Below, in pieces: positions 7,849 to 14,970 of a stretch of DNA of 22,287 nt (position 1 is its first letter; the number at the start of each line of letters is the position of its first letter). This DNA is from Caldifarciminota bacterium (GTDB lineage Bacteria; Hydrothermota; Tepidihabitantia; Tepidihabitantales; Tepidihabitantaceae), in NCBI GenBank assembly GCA_903908785.1, contig CAIVTL010000251.1, positions 1 through 22,287 on the forward strand, written 5' to 3'. The translations under genes and the position numbers were made by a program. The notes below the pieces were generated by a model that searched no databases, was not told the DNA's origin, and saw only the letters and a program-made list of their open reading frames with translations.

Positions 7849-8409
7849 ATGCGCAAACTTGTCCTGATTCCTGTTCTGCTGCTCGCCGCCGCCGCGTTCG
7901 GCCAGGAGCTACTGGTGAACGGCGACTTCGAGCAGGATTTGACCATCGGCTGGACCCGGCTCGATAGCGGGTCCGGAACCCACGACGTTGTCCGCGACCC
8001 CGGGTATCAGCCTGACCCGGACAACGAGGTCTTCGTCTACCAGTACGACAACCCGGGCTCGACCACTCTCATCCAGACCGTAGACGTGCCCTGTCCGCTG
8101 TTGCAGTTGTCGTTCCAGGCCTGCTTCGTCGAGTCCGGCGGCAGTTCTACCTGCTGGCCCGCGGCCTGCGTCAGCGTCTTCTACTATGACGCAACCGACG
8201 CGGTGCTGGGCGAGAGCAAGTTCTACTACTCGACCTATGCGACGTGGACGCCGTCCCCAACCCTGGGCCTGCACCAGATTACCACGCCGGACTGGAACGA
8301 CTACTCGCTCAACATCCAGGAAGAACTGGCCACGAACCTGACCGGGGTTGACCCGGCGCAGGTGACGAAGGTCGGTGTGGCTCTCGTGAGCTACACGACC
8401 GGCGGCTGA
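7849..8409 (+). CDS. N-terminal part of a secreted beta-sandwich protein, ending at an in-frame TGA
   Basis: The ATG at 7849 is preferred over the one at 7831 because a near-perfect Shine-Dalgarno (AAAGGAGG) sits four bases upstream and a signal peptide follows (MRKLVLIPVLLLAAAAFGQ). The mature part begins ELLVNGDFEQDLTIGWTRL, typical of carbohydrate-binding-type jelly-roll domains. It runs to KVGVALVSYTTGG and then a TGA. The same frame continues for 454 further sense codons after the TGA, and the next residues (AKVFADNVSLV) are what would be expected as the last strand of this domain. The stop therefore interrupts a domain and does not end a protein. Explanations are a nonsense mutation, a sequencing error or recoding. 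Confidence 0.75.
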   Translation: MRKLVLIPVLLLAAAAFGQELLVNGDFEQDLTIGWTRLDSGSGTHDVVRDPGYQPDPDNEVFVYQYDNPGSTTLIQTVDVPCPLLQLSFQACFVESGGSSTCWPAACVSVFYYDATDAVLGESKFYYSTYATWTPSPTLGLHQITTPDWNDYSLNIQEELATNLTGVDPAQVTKVGVALVSYTTGG

Positions 8410-8448
8410 GGGACGCCACTGGCGAAGGTCTTCGCCGACAACGTCTCC
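8407..8448 (+). other. In-frame TGA followed by a SECIS-like hairpin
   Basis: The TGA at 8407-8409 is followed by a hairpin: GGCGA (8421-8425) pairs with TCGCC (8432-8436) around the loop AGGTCT (8426-8431). A second helix forms between bases 8410-8415 and 8442-8448 with one bulge. The loop sequence and its distance from the TGA (17 bases to the GG) resemble the E. coli fdhF selenocysteine insertion element. The protein context has no Cys partner, so function is doubtful. Confidence 0.35.
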
Positions 8449-9774
8449 CTGGTCAACACCGCCACCGGCCCCTACTGCATTCTCAACGGGTTCGCGGTTG
8501 ACGATTCCACGCTCGGTAACGGGAACCACCGCTTCGACCCGGGCGAGGCCGCGCACCTCTGCGTGACTCTGCACAACATCGGCACCGAGGATGCCCAGAA
8601 CTGCACTGCCCTGCTCCGGTCCGGCGACGCCCGGTTCGTCGCGACTGACTCGACATCGAGCTACGCGACGATTCCCCATGGCTCAAGCAGCACCGGCGAG
8701 CCGTTCACCTGCGCGGTTGACCCCTCGATGCCGCTTGAAACCCCGGTCCCGCTGACGCTCATCGTCAACTGCGACGGTTTCTGCGATACATTCGCAATCC
8801 AGGTGACCGTGGGCCTGATGAACGAGTTCGACCCGGTGCCGGACGGCCCGCGCCAGCCCGCGTCATACTGGGCCTACGACAACGTGGACGCCCTGTACAG
8901 CCAGCACCCGGCGTTCAACTGGTACGAAATCAACGCCCGCGGCACTTCGTTCCACCTGGCGGACAACCAGTCCGACTTCGTGCAACTGCCGTTCAACTGG
9001 CAGATGTACGGCCAAACCGAGCAGTACATCACTATCTGCTCCAACGGCTGGGTCGCGCCCGGCAACCAATCAGCCTCGGCGACTCCCGACAACACGTCCC
9101 TGCCCGGCGCGCCCGTGAACGGCATGGTCGCAGTCAACTGGGACGACCTGAACCCGGAGGCAGGCGGCTGCATCTACGTCCTCGACGACGCCCTCCACCA
9201 TCGCTACATAGTCGAGTGGGACGACGTCGCCTATGCCGCCACACCATCGGTAACCGACAAGTTCCAGGTGATGATATACGACCAGACCGTGCCGACCCCG
9301 ACCGGCGATAACCTCATTGTCATGCAGTACCTGACCGCCAACGGCTACGCAAGCAGCACGGTCGGAATCCAGGACATGACCCATGGCATCGGCATCGGCT
9401 GCCTGTATGACGCCGCGTACCACCGCGCCTCGGCGCCGATTGTCGCCAACCGCGCCATCAAGTTCACGACCGGGCTACCGACCGCGATTGCCGAACAACG
9501 CCCAGCCGACGTGCGGAACGCGCCTCAAGTCTCGGCCGTGCCCAACCCGTTCACCGGTTCGGTCACTATCTCCCTTTCTCCCTCTATCCCTTCATCCCTT
9601 TCCCACGCTCTCCGCATCTTCGACAACTCCGGCCGCCAGGTCCGCACCCTGACCGGCACCGGCAGCCTGGTCTGGGATGGCCGCGACGAATCCGGCGTCA
9701 GGGTTGCACCGGGCGTCTACTTCGCCAGCGCAACCAAGTCCGGCGCGCAGACGCGCCTCGTGCTCGTCCGCTAA
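8410..9774 (+). CDS. C-terminal part of the TGA-interrupted secreted protein, with T9SS/FlgD-like tail
   Basis: This is the in-frame continuation of the 7849 gene after the TGA. The first possible independent start is a GTG at 8563, but it lacks a Shine-Dalgarno and a signal peptide, so separate expression is unlikely. After the end of the first sandwich domain comes an Ig-like segment (LCVTLHNIGTEDAQNCTALL). A ~200-residue beta-rich domain follows, with YWAYDNVDALYS, ITICSNGWVAPGN, GMVAVNWDDLNPEAGG and TGDNLIVMQYLT, which I believe is a recurrent accessory domain in C25-type secreted proteins. The tail is of a different class from its neighbours: VPNPFTGSVTISL, RIFDNSGRQVRTL, VWDGRDESG and VAPGVYFA, a FlgD-like Por sorting domain. 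It ends just before a strong terminator. Confidence 0.72.
   Translation, partial: GTPLAKVFADNVSLVNTATGPYCILNGFAVDDSTLGNGNHRFDPGEAAHLCVTLHNIGTEDAQNCTALLRSGDARFVATDSTSSYATIPHGSSSTGEPFTCAVDPSMPLETPVPLTLIVNCDGFCDTFAIQVTVGLMNEFDPVPDGPRQPASYWAYDNVDALYSQHPAFNWYEINARGTSFHLADNQSDFVQLPFNWQMYGQTEQYITICSNGWVAPGNQSASATPDNTSLPGAPVNGMVAVNWDDLNPEAGGCIYVLDDALHHRYIVEWDDVAYAATPSVTDKFQVMIYDQTVPTPTGDNLIVMQYLTANGYASSTVGIQDMTHGIGIGCLYDAAYHRASAPIVANRAIKFTTGLPTAIAEQRPADVRNAPQVSAVPNPFTGSVTISLSPSIPSSLSHALRIFDNSGRQVRTLTGTGSLVWDGRDESGVRVAPGVYFASATKSGAQTRLVLVR
9571..9602. repeat. Degenerate octamer array, unit TCCCTYNM x4
   Basis: Four 8-bp units (tccctttc, tccctcta, tcccttca, tccctttc) encode the loop between SVTISL and ALRIFDNSG. 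This loop is positionally equivalent to the one holding heptamer arrays in the other sorting tails. Confidence 0.75.
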
Positions 9775-9793
9775 CAGTAGTTCTAATACAACC

Positions 9794-9815
9794 GGGGCGG
9801 CCTTCGGGCCGCCCC
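9794..9815 (+). terminator. UUCG-loop terminator hairpin
   Basis: A perfect 9-bp stem (ggggcggcc / ggccgcccc) closes a TTCG tetraloop 20 bases after the stop of the 9774 gene. The T-run downstream is weak (tgccgttt). It probably ends transcription of the plus-strand cluster. Confidence 0.75.
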
Positions 9816-9850
9816 TGCCGTTTCACGGCCCCAAGCGGAGGCGGAAGAGG

Positions 9851-10039
9851 CAACCACGGATGAACACGGATGGACACAGATCACACGCGCTGTCGGACAG
9901 GGACTGGGGAGGCCAAAGACACGAAACTGGCCGGAGTGTGAGCCGCCAAGACTGGAAAGGACCATCCACAGATCCCGCAGGTTGCGCAGATTCCTCGGGC
10001 CCTAACACTGGAACCCATGGACCCTTGACCCCCGGAACC
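9851..10039. repeat. Short-period repeats of period ~10 and 8
   Basis: About three and a half units of 10 bp sharing CACGGATG or CACAGATC occupy 9851-9890. Four 8-bp units (ctggaacc, catggacc, cttgaccc, ccggaacc) occupy 10008-10039. Open frames across this region show no protein-like composition. Confidence 0.6.
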
Positions 10040-10169
10040 CCTTCCTTCGTGTCACCCCGACGCTGAGGATGGGTCTCGCCCCTGCTCGACAATCCACACT
10101 CGACAATCGTCAGTCGCAAATGGCGAGGGTCGTCCTGACCAGGTAGCGGCTCGCGGCGGTCAACAGTAC

Positions 10170-10197
10170 TTCGGGGCGGGCGCAAGCCTGCCCCGAA
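10170..10197. other. Stable GCAA-tetraloop hairpin in intergenic DNA
   Basis: A 12-bp stem (ttcggggcgggc / gcctgccccgaa, with one G-T pair) closes a GCAA loop. It could be a second terminator or a structured RNA. Only a short T-run follows it on the plus strand. No gene lies within 370 bases on either side. Confidence 0.5.
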
Positions 10198-10409
10198 CCT
10201 TTCAAGGGGCACGCCTGTTCGCGGACAGAAGTGCGCTCTTCGGCCCACGGACATCCGGTCTCAACCTGAATCGCAGCCTGTCGTTTGCATCCGATTGCGC
10301 CACGGCTTGAGGCCCGACAGTCAACAGCGATTCCAACAGGCATCAGCCCCGCACTCGCCCATCAACCCGCGCCCCGAATCGCGGCCCGACCCAGCACTAT
10401 ACTTTGGAC

Positions 10410-10721
10410 TCGGCAATTCTATCGGCAATTCAGTCGGCACTTTGCCCGGCACTTCAACCCGCAACTCAACCAACCACTCAGTCCGCACGTCAATCGACCA
10501 CTCAACCGGCACGTCGTTTGTCAAGTCAACCGACAAGTCGATCCAGAGTTCGGTTCTCGATTCAATCGGCACTTCAACCGGCAACCGAATCCTCACGTCA
10601 GTTGCTAATTCACTGTTCAATTCACAGGTGAGTTCACTTGTCGAGCCACTTGACAATTCAATGGTGGGGTCGCTCCCGGAGTGACTGGGGGAGTCACTTG
10701 GGGATTCAAATGCCGAGTCCA
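10410..10721. repeat. Degenerate 12-bp tandem array, about 26 units
   Basis: From 10410 the sequence can be cut into 12-bp units without any insertion or deletion, with approximate consensus TCGGCANTTCAA. Examples are tcggcaattcag (10422), ccggcacttcaa (10446), tcggcacttcaa (10566) and ttgacaattcaa (10650). The TCA at unit positions 9-11 is the best conserved, and divergence increases toward the 3' end. Because 12 is a multiple of 3, several frames stay open and give spurious tetrapeptide-repeat ORFs. On the plus strand the changes fall mainly at codon positions 1 and 2, which argues against coding. There are no spacers, so it is not a CRISPR array. Bases 10722-11060, just downstream, show nothing recognisable. 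Confidence 0.85.
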
Positions 10722-11060
10722 GATGTCAGTGCTGTATCTGGCGCACTATCATGCTGATTTGCAGGGGCTTATGTGGTCAGTCTGCGGTGTTTGACTGGCA
10801 GTTCTGGGCCGAGCATCGTACTGGGCTCAGAGCCTCGCTAAGCAGCCATGGCTGCGGCACTTGAAGCGCAGCGCTCTGCTGGCAGTTGTGTCTCGATGGG
10901 CTGGTAGAACGCCGGTCAACACGCGACTCCGAATACCGTTGTCCATGCCGATGCCAGTCCCAGTCGCGTCGGCGCTGAGATCCCTGTTGCCGATGGCTGG
11001 TCAGGAGACCGCGACGAGAGTTCGGCGATGAATCCCGACTAGCATGCAAGCCGTAGAGTC

Positions 11061-11083
11061 AAAAAGCGGGCCTTCGCCCGCCC
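11061..11083 (-). terminator. Rho-independent terminator of the 14936-11118 operon
   Basis: Read on the minus strand, GCGGGC / GCCCGC closes a GAAG loop and is followed directly by five T residues (plus-strand aaaaa at 11061-11065). It lies about 35 bases past the stop of the 11118 gene. Confidence 0.85.
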
Positions 11084-11094
11084 TCGCGTCTCCC

Positions 11095-11122
11095 AACTCT
11101 TAACTGCTACCTGCTAACTATC
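11095..11122. repeat. Degenerate heptamer array, unit AACTNCT x4
   Basis: Four units (aactctt, aactgct, acctgct, aactatc) lie between the terminator and the end of the 11118 gene. The last unit covers the gene's stop codon. Confidence 0.6.
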
Positions 11123-12410
11123 GTGTTACGACGACCTTGCGGATGGATTGAGCTTGAGCTTGTGCTTGCGCTTGTGCCTCACGCACGAAGTACACGCCCG
11201 GACTCAGCCCGCGCACATCATTCGCGCCGGGATGCAGCTCGGCCACCTTGCGGCCGTAGACATCCAGTAACTCGCCGTTCGCCTTTCGCCCCTCGCCATA
11301 CGCCGGCAGTAATAGAACGGCGCGGACGACTGTCGCGGTGGGTGTCGAACCCGGCACACTCCGCACGTCGCGCTCTGAGACGCCGGAAGGGACAGCCCTT
11401 GCCACCCAGACGTGGTCGAGGGAGTCAACAAACCCGACCACCGGCCGATTCCCGGATTGCGCAATCCCAGCCAGCGACAGCCCGACGGCACCGCACACCG
11501 CGCTCTTGTGCCACGACTGGTCGTCCTGCCACACGCAAACCAGCGAGTCACCGAGAACGTAGGCGATGTGGGGTCGTCCCACCTCGTCCAGCGCCATGGC
11601 CGCGTCAAATACATAGGCCGACTCAAGTTCCAATGGCGCGTGTCCAAGTTCGCGGTAGCAGAACTGGCCCGGAGTCTGTTCGTCGCCGAAGCTGTAGCAC
11701 ACCGAGACGCCGCCGTCCGGCCGGGAAGCCCATGCCTTGAACGCCGCTCCGCCCCGTTCGCCGCTGACCAACGTGGTCATCGGCCAGCTATCTCCCTGTT
11801 TCCGGTAGACCTCAAGCGCATACCTCACGGCGATCTCGTAGAAGGACACAAAGAGACACGGCTCGTTGTCCGCCGTATGGACCATATGCTGCAGGAAGCG
11901 ACTCGCGCCACTGACGAATGCCGTCTCGGCGGTCCAGGCTGAATCCGTGCGATGCGCGTAGACGCAGGGGTAAGGCTGGAATCTGCCGGGGCCGAATGCG
12001 ATTCCCGGCGCCCCGCTCGTATCGAACGACAGGAATACCGAATCCCGGAGCTCAAACGGCACGGAGTCCCCGGTCCACGTCGTGCCGTGTTTCTCCCACA
12101 CCTCATACTGCGGCTCGGTGGAGGCCGCGGCCACGCACACCCCGACCTCTACATGCGGCCCCACGTCCGTATCCCAATCCATCGGCCATTGCGGCATCCC
12201 GGGCTGCTCACGGTGCCATGTACTGTCGTAGAACGAATGAACGACGTGCTCGCGCTGCGGCCCATCATAGTAGCAAAAGTGCAGTACGCCGTCCGGCGAG
12301 CCCATGAGCTGCGGGTCTAGACGACTGCTCGACGTATCCACCGATTCAAACTGCCAGTCCCATGCCAGCGCGGCACTCGCGGCAACGGCAAGAACCAGAA
12401 GCGTCCGCAC
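11118..12410 (-). CDS. Secreted propeller-like repeat protein with sorting domain
   Basis: The start is a GTG at 12410, three bases after the stop of the upstream gene and preceded by a GAGG Shine-Dalgarno overlapping that stop, so the two are translationally linked. The signal peptide is RTLLVLAVAASAALA. The mature ~330 residues form irregular beta-rich repeats with motifs such as DGVLHFCYYDG, APGIAFGPGRF and GRPHIAYVLGDSLVCVW (a G.P.IAY...L..W pattern), most like a sialidase-type or LVIVD-type propeller. No active-site residues are apparent. The tail has TVVRAVLLL, LLDVYGRKVAEL and LSPGVYFVREA, then five AQ dipeptides encoded by a 6-bp array, and a final RKVVVTR strand. Its exact role is unknown. 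Confidence 0.77.
   Translation of the reverse strand: MRTLLVLAVAASAALAWDWQFESVDTSSSRLDPQLMGSPDGVLHFCYYDGPQREHVVHSFYDSTWHREQPGMPQWPMDWDTDVGPHVEVGVCVAAASTEPQYEVWEKHGTTWTGDSVPFELRDSVFLSFDTSGAPGIAFGPGRFQPYPCVYAHRTDSAWTAETAFVSGASRFLQHMVHTADNEPCLFVSFYEIAVRYALEVYRKQGDSWPMTTLVSGERGGAAFKAWASRPDGGVSVCYSFGDEQTPGQFCYRELGHAPLELESAYVFDAAMALDEVGRPHIAYVLGDSLVCVWQDDQSWHKSAVCGAVGLSLAGIAQSGNRPVVGFVDSLDHVWVARAVPSGVSERDVRSVPGSTPTATVVRAVLLLPAYGEGRKANGELLDVYGRKVAELHPGANDVRGLSPGVYFVREAQAQAQAQAQSIRKVVVTR
11148..11177. repeat. Hexamer array, plus-strand unit TTGNGC x5
   Basis: Five 6-bp units (ttgagc, ttgagc, ttgtgc, ttgcgc, ttgtgc) encode the AQAQAQAQAQ run between the last two strands of the 11118 gene's sorting tail. 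Confidence 0.85.
11272..11299. repeat. Degenerate heptamer array, plus-strand unit TCGCCNN x4
   Basis: Four units (tcgccgt, tcgcctt, tcgcccc, tcgccat) encode the loop between TVVRAVLLL and ELLDVYGRK in the 11118 gene. Confidence 0.8.
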
Positions 12411-12413
12411 GGG

Positions 12414-14936
12414 CTACCTCGTCAGAACGACCTTGTGACAGCTAACAGCTGACGGCTTACCGCTGACAGCCCGGACGAAGTAGACACCCGGAGCGAGACT
12501 CCGCACATCATTCGCGCCGGGATGAAGGGCCAGAACCTTGCGGCCGGAGACGTCGAGCAAGTCAGCGCTCACCGCCGACCGCTTACCGCTCACCACTTCG
12601 GGCAGAACGAGAACGGAACGAACCACGGTGGCGAGCGGCTTCGATCTAACAGGCAGGGGCGCGCCAGCGCCGATGCCGGAGATTGCACTGAAGACCGCCG
12701 CGCTCAGGCGGTCGGACTGGTATGGTTCGGGCGCGAAAGTACGAAAGACCAAAGCGTAGCTACCTGAGGCGTTGGTTGCGATTGTAGGCGTTGTCCCTCC
12801 GTAGGAGGGATACTGCTCCAGACCGAAATCCACGAGATTGAGGGGTCCGCGCACACTGCAGTCCGGCGCAATGCAGTAGCAGGCAATGTGAAACACGTGT
12901 GGATCGTATGGGTTGTACGTCCCTGAGGGAATAACAAGCACGAACTGCTCGCCGTCGAAGACAAACCCGTAGCAGTCTCCAGTGAAGAGCCAGTCCGGCA
13001 ATGGTGCGCTGTCGAGAACGACGCCCTCCGGGGTCAGCAGTATCACCCGGTCTTCCGTCGGCACGTCAACCACGAGGTAGCGGTCGGCCCCGTATGCGAT
13101 TCTCGGCCCACTCTGACCCGGAATCGGCTGCGACCGCGGCGCAATGGGCTGGTACGTATCACCGGGTACCGGCAGACCCATTGTGTCAAGCATCCGCCTA
13201 CCCCGCGTTGAGCCTTCTCCCCACACAACCATGAAACCGCGACCGTCGCTGGCGATGTCCGGTCTGTACCAGGCATAGCTCTGCGAAAGGCGCAATGCAC
13301 CGGTCATCGACCCGTCTTCGCGCACACCATTGGTATAGGGAAACCACGCCTTCCACACGACTTGAAAGAGCCCGTGCGCGAAGGCGACACGCGCCATACC
13401 GCCCCCGAAGCCGGGGTCCAGTTGGAGCGGAACCGTGTCCAAAATCCTACCGTCAAAGGCGACCCGGGCCGCGTACAGGTGGAATGTATCGATCCAGGTG
13501 ACGAGATAGCAGTTGTTGCCTGCTGTCACCGTCGGGCTTATCGCCCTGACGCCCTGAATCTGAAAGGCGGCCGAGTCTACGGTTGCTCCGTTTGGCCCGA
13601 ATCGGAGGCCGAAGACTGCCGGCCGCGCGTGTCGCGGGTCTCCACGCGTGTCGGACCAAACCGCGAGGAAGTTCTGGCCATCGCTCGCCAGGCTGGGACT
13701 CTGCTGGTTGTTGGCACACCAAGCGAGACCGACAGCGGTCGTATCCAGCAGTTGCCCTCCCAGGGTGACGCGGCGGGCAATGACATCGCGCTCTTGTTCG
13801 CCCGAATCCGGTCCAAACCAGTCGCACCAGAGTGCGACGAATCTACCACCCAAGTGGCCGGTTGTCAGGCCCGTGGTGTGAAGGGGCAGGTCACTCGTAA
13901 TCTGCCGGGGTGACAGGGGAATGCCCGCACTATCCAACGGTCGCAATTGGCCGTCCAATCGGCGCTCAAAAGCCTGAGTGGTGTCACCCGAGCCGGCTAT
14001 CCAAGCCACCAGGACTGTGTCGCTGAGGGCAGCCACGCTGAAGGAGAAATATAGCTCCTGTGCCGGCCCGACCACGCAGGTGTCCCGCACCGAGCCGTCC
14101 GCTCGGATCCTCGCCGCCCTGAGCCAAGACGAATCGCGCCATGTCTCAAGCCAGACCACGACAAAACCGCTGTCGATACAGGCGACCTCCGGAAAGCGCG
14201 CCACCGTATTGTACCGAATCGGGAATCCGGCCGAGTCCTTTACCGAGCCGTCGGGGTATATGATGCTGCCCCAAACTCCATAGTCCAGCCTTCCGGAATC
14301 AGGGTTCTGTGTGTAAGCAACTAGGCAGCAGTTCGATCCGCCGGCAATGCCCGCGGCGTATTGCTGACCCCGTTTGAGCGAGACCCTCCGCGGTGATGGA
14401 TCGAGAATCTGCCCGTCAATCGACACTCGGCGAAAGAGAATCTGACTCTGGGCGTTCTCCCACACCACAACGTAGTTGACGCCGTTGAATCCGACCGACG
14501 AGCGGTTGTGATAGTTGCTCGATGACGAATCCACCGTGAAGCGGCGGACGACCTGTCCGTCCGGCGCGACCAGTGCACCGCGGATAACTCCGTCCTCACC
14601 ACTCTCACGCCAGGAGACAAGGAAGTTCGTGCCAGACCACGCCACGGCGGGCTCATCCACCGAGAATCCCATCCCGTCACAGATTTGCAGCCATGCCGAA
14701 TCCAGTCTGCGCAGGGACGAGTCTACCCGCATCGCCTTGACCCGCCAGTCCGGATAATCAACCCAGACTGCCAGCCCCAGGGAATCGCCGGGCGCGAAGC
14801 TGGTGCTCATGCTGTTGTTCATGTCAGGGCCTAGCGCATACCCCGTGTCCAGCGGGAACCACGGAAACGGCTGGGCGCTGGCCAGCGTCAGCCAGCAGCA
14901 CACGGCCAGGAGGAGAAGAGCCACCGCCGTTCTCAC
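12414..14936 (-). CDS. Large secreted repeat protein with sorting domain
   Basis: The start is a GTG at 14936 that opens a signal peptide (RTAVALLLLAVCCWLTLASAQ). The mature ~740 residues are built of repeats of about 50-60 residues with the pattern G.NFLV.W.....D..RG..V..DG.VLD......S.....P.VA, for example SLASDGQNFLAVWSDTRGD and IASDGRGFMVVWGEG. This is a common secreted propeller-like repeat type in bacteria, so binding or structural work is more likely than catalysis. The tail carries TVVRSVLVL, LLDVSGRKVLAL and LAPGVYFVR followed by a KVVLTR strand. It is the first gene of a two-gene operon with the 12410 gene. No Shine-Dalgarno is visible; a candidate promoter suggests a leaderless transcript. 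Confidence 0.8.
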   Translation of the reverse strand: MRTAVALLLLAVCCWLTLASAQPFPWFPLDTGYALGPDMNNSMSTSFAPGDSLGLAVWVDYPDWRVKAMRVDSSLRRLDSAWLQICDGMGFSVDEPAVAWSGTNFLVSWRESGEDGVIRGALVAPDGQVVRRFTVDSSSSNYHNRSSVGFNGVNYVVVWENAQSQILFRRVSIDGQILDPSPRRVSLKRGQQYAAGIAGGSNCCLVAYTQNPDSGRLDYGVWGSIIYPDGSVKDSAGFPIRYNTVARFPEVACIDSGFVVVWLETWRDSSWLRAARIRADGSVRDTCVVGPAQELYFSFSVAALSDTVLVAWIAGSGDTTQAFERRLDGQLRPLDSAGIPLSPRQITSDLPLHTTGLTTGHLGGRFVALWCDWFGPDSGEQERDVIARRVTLGGQLLDTTAVGLAWCANNQQSPSLASDGQNFLAVWSDTRGDPRHARPAVFGLRFGPNGATVDSAAFQIQGVRAISPTVTAGNNCYLVTWIDTFHLYAARVAFDGRILDTVPLQLDPGFGGGMARVAFAHGLFQVVWKAWFPYTNGVREDGSMTGALRLSQSYAWYRPDIASDGRGFMVVWGEGSTRGRRMLDTMGLPVPGDTYQPIAPRSQPIPGQSGPRIAYGADRYLVVDVPTEDRVILLTPEGVVLDSAPLPDWLFTGDCYGFVFDGEQFVLVIPSGTYNPYDPHVFHIACYCIAPDCSVRGPLNLVDFGLEQYPSYGGTTPTIATNASGSYALVFRTFAPEPYQSDRLSAAVFSAISGIGAGAPLPVRSKPLATVVRSVLVLPEVVSGKRSAVSADLLDVSGRKVLALHPGANDVRSLAPGVYFVRAVSGKPSAVSCHKVVLTR
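12436..12470. repeat. Degenerate heptamer array, plus-strand unit TGACAGC x5
   Basis: Five units (tgacagc, taacagc, tgacggc, ttaccgc, tgacagc) encode the segment between GVYFVR and KVVLTR of the 12414 gene. Confidence 0.85.
12562..12596. repeat. Degenerate heptamer array, plus-strand unit TCACCGC x5
   Basis: Five units (tcagcgc, tcaccgc, cgaccgc, ttaccgc, tcaccac) encode the loop between TVVRSVLVL and LLDVSGRK of the 12414 gene. Confidence 0.85.
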
Positions 14937-14942
14937 GCGGAT

Positions 14943-14970
14943 ATTCTAGGCCGCGTCACTCCCAAGTCAA
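14943..14970 (-). promoter_or_regulatory. Candidate leaderless promoter for the 14936-11118 operon
   Basis: Read on the minus strand, TTGACT (14970-14965), a 16-base spacer and TAGAAT (14948-14943) are followed by six bases and then the GTG at 14936. Transcription at the usual distance would start on the GTG itself. The -10 box and its distance match those at 1318-1323. Confidence 0.6.

Noticed and set aside
7849..9774. Alternative genetic code (TGA read as Trp or Gly)
   Set aside because: No other gene in the window has an internal TGA, and two genes end with TGA at sensible places, so a reassigned code is unlikely.
9677..10066. Plus-strand ORF overlapping the end of the 9774 gene and the terminator
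   Set aside because: It starts inside a well-supported gene and runs through a terminator hairpin and low-complexity repeats.
10285..10684. Open frames through the 12-bp array as repeat-protein genes
   Set aside because: No ribosome-binding site. Frames are open on both strands because the period is a multiple of 3, and plus-strand changes avoid third codon positions. The acidic pattern on the minus strand was left as something to test rather than annotated.
10410..10721. CRISPR array
   Set aside because: Units are 12 bp and contiguous with no spacers, and no cas genes are present.
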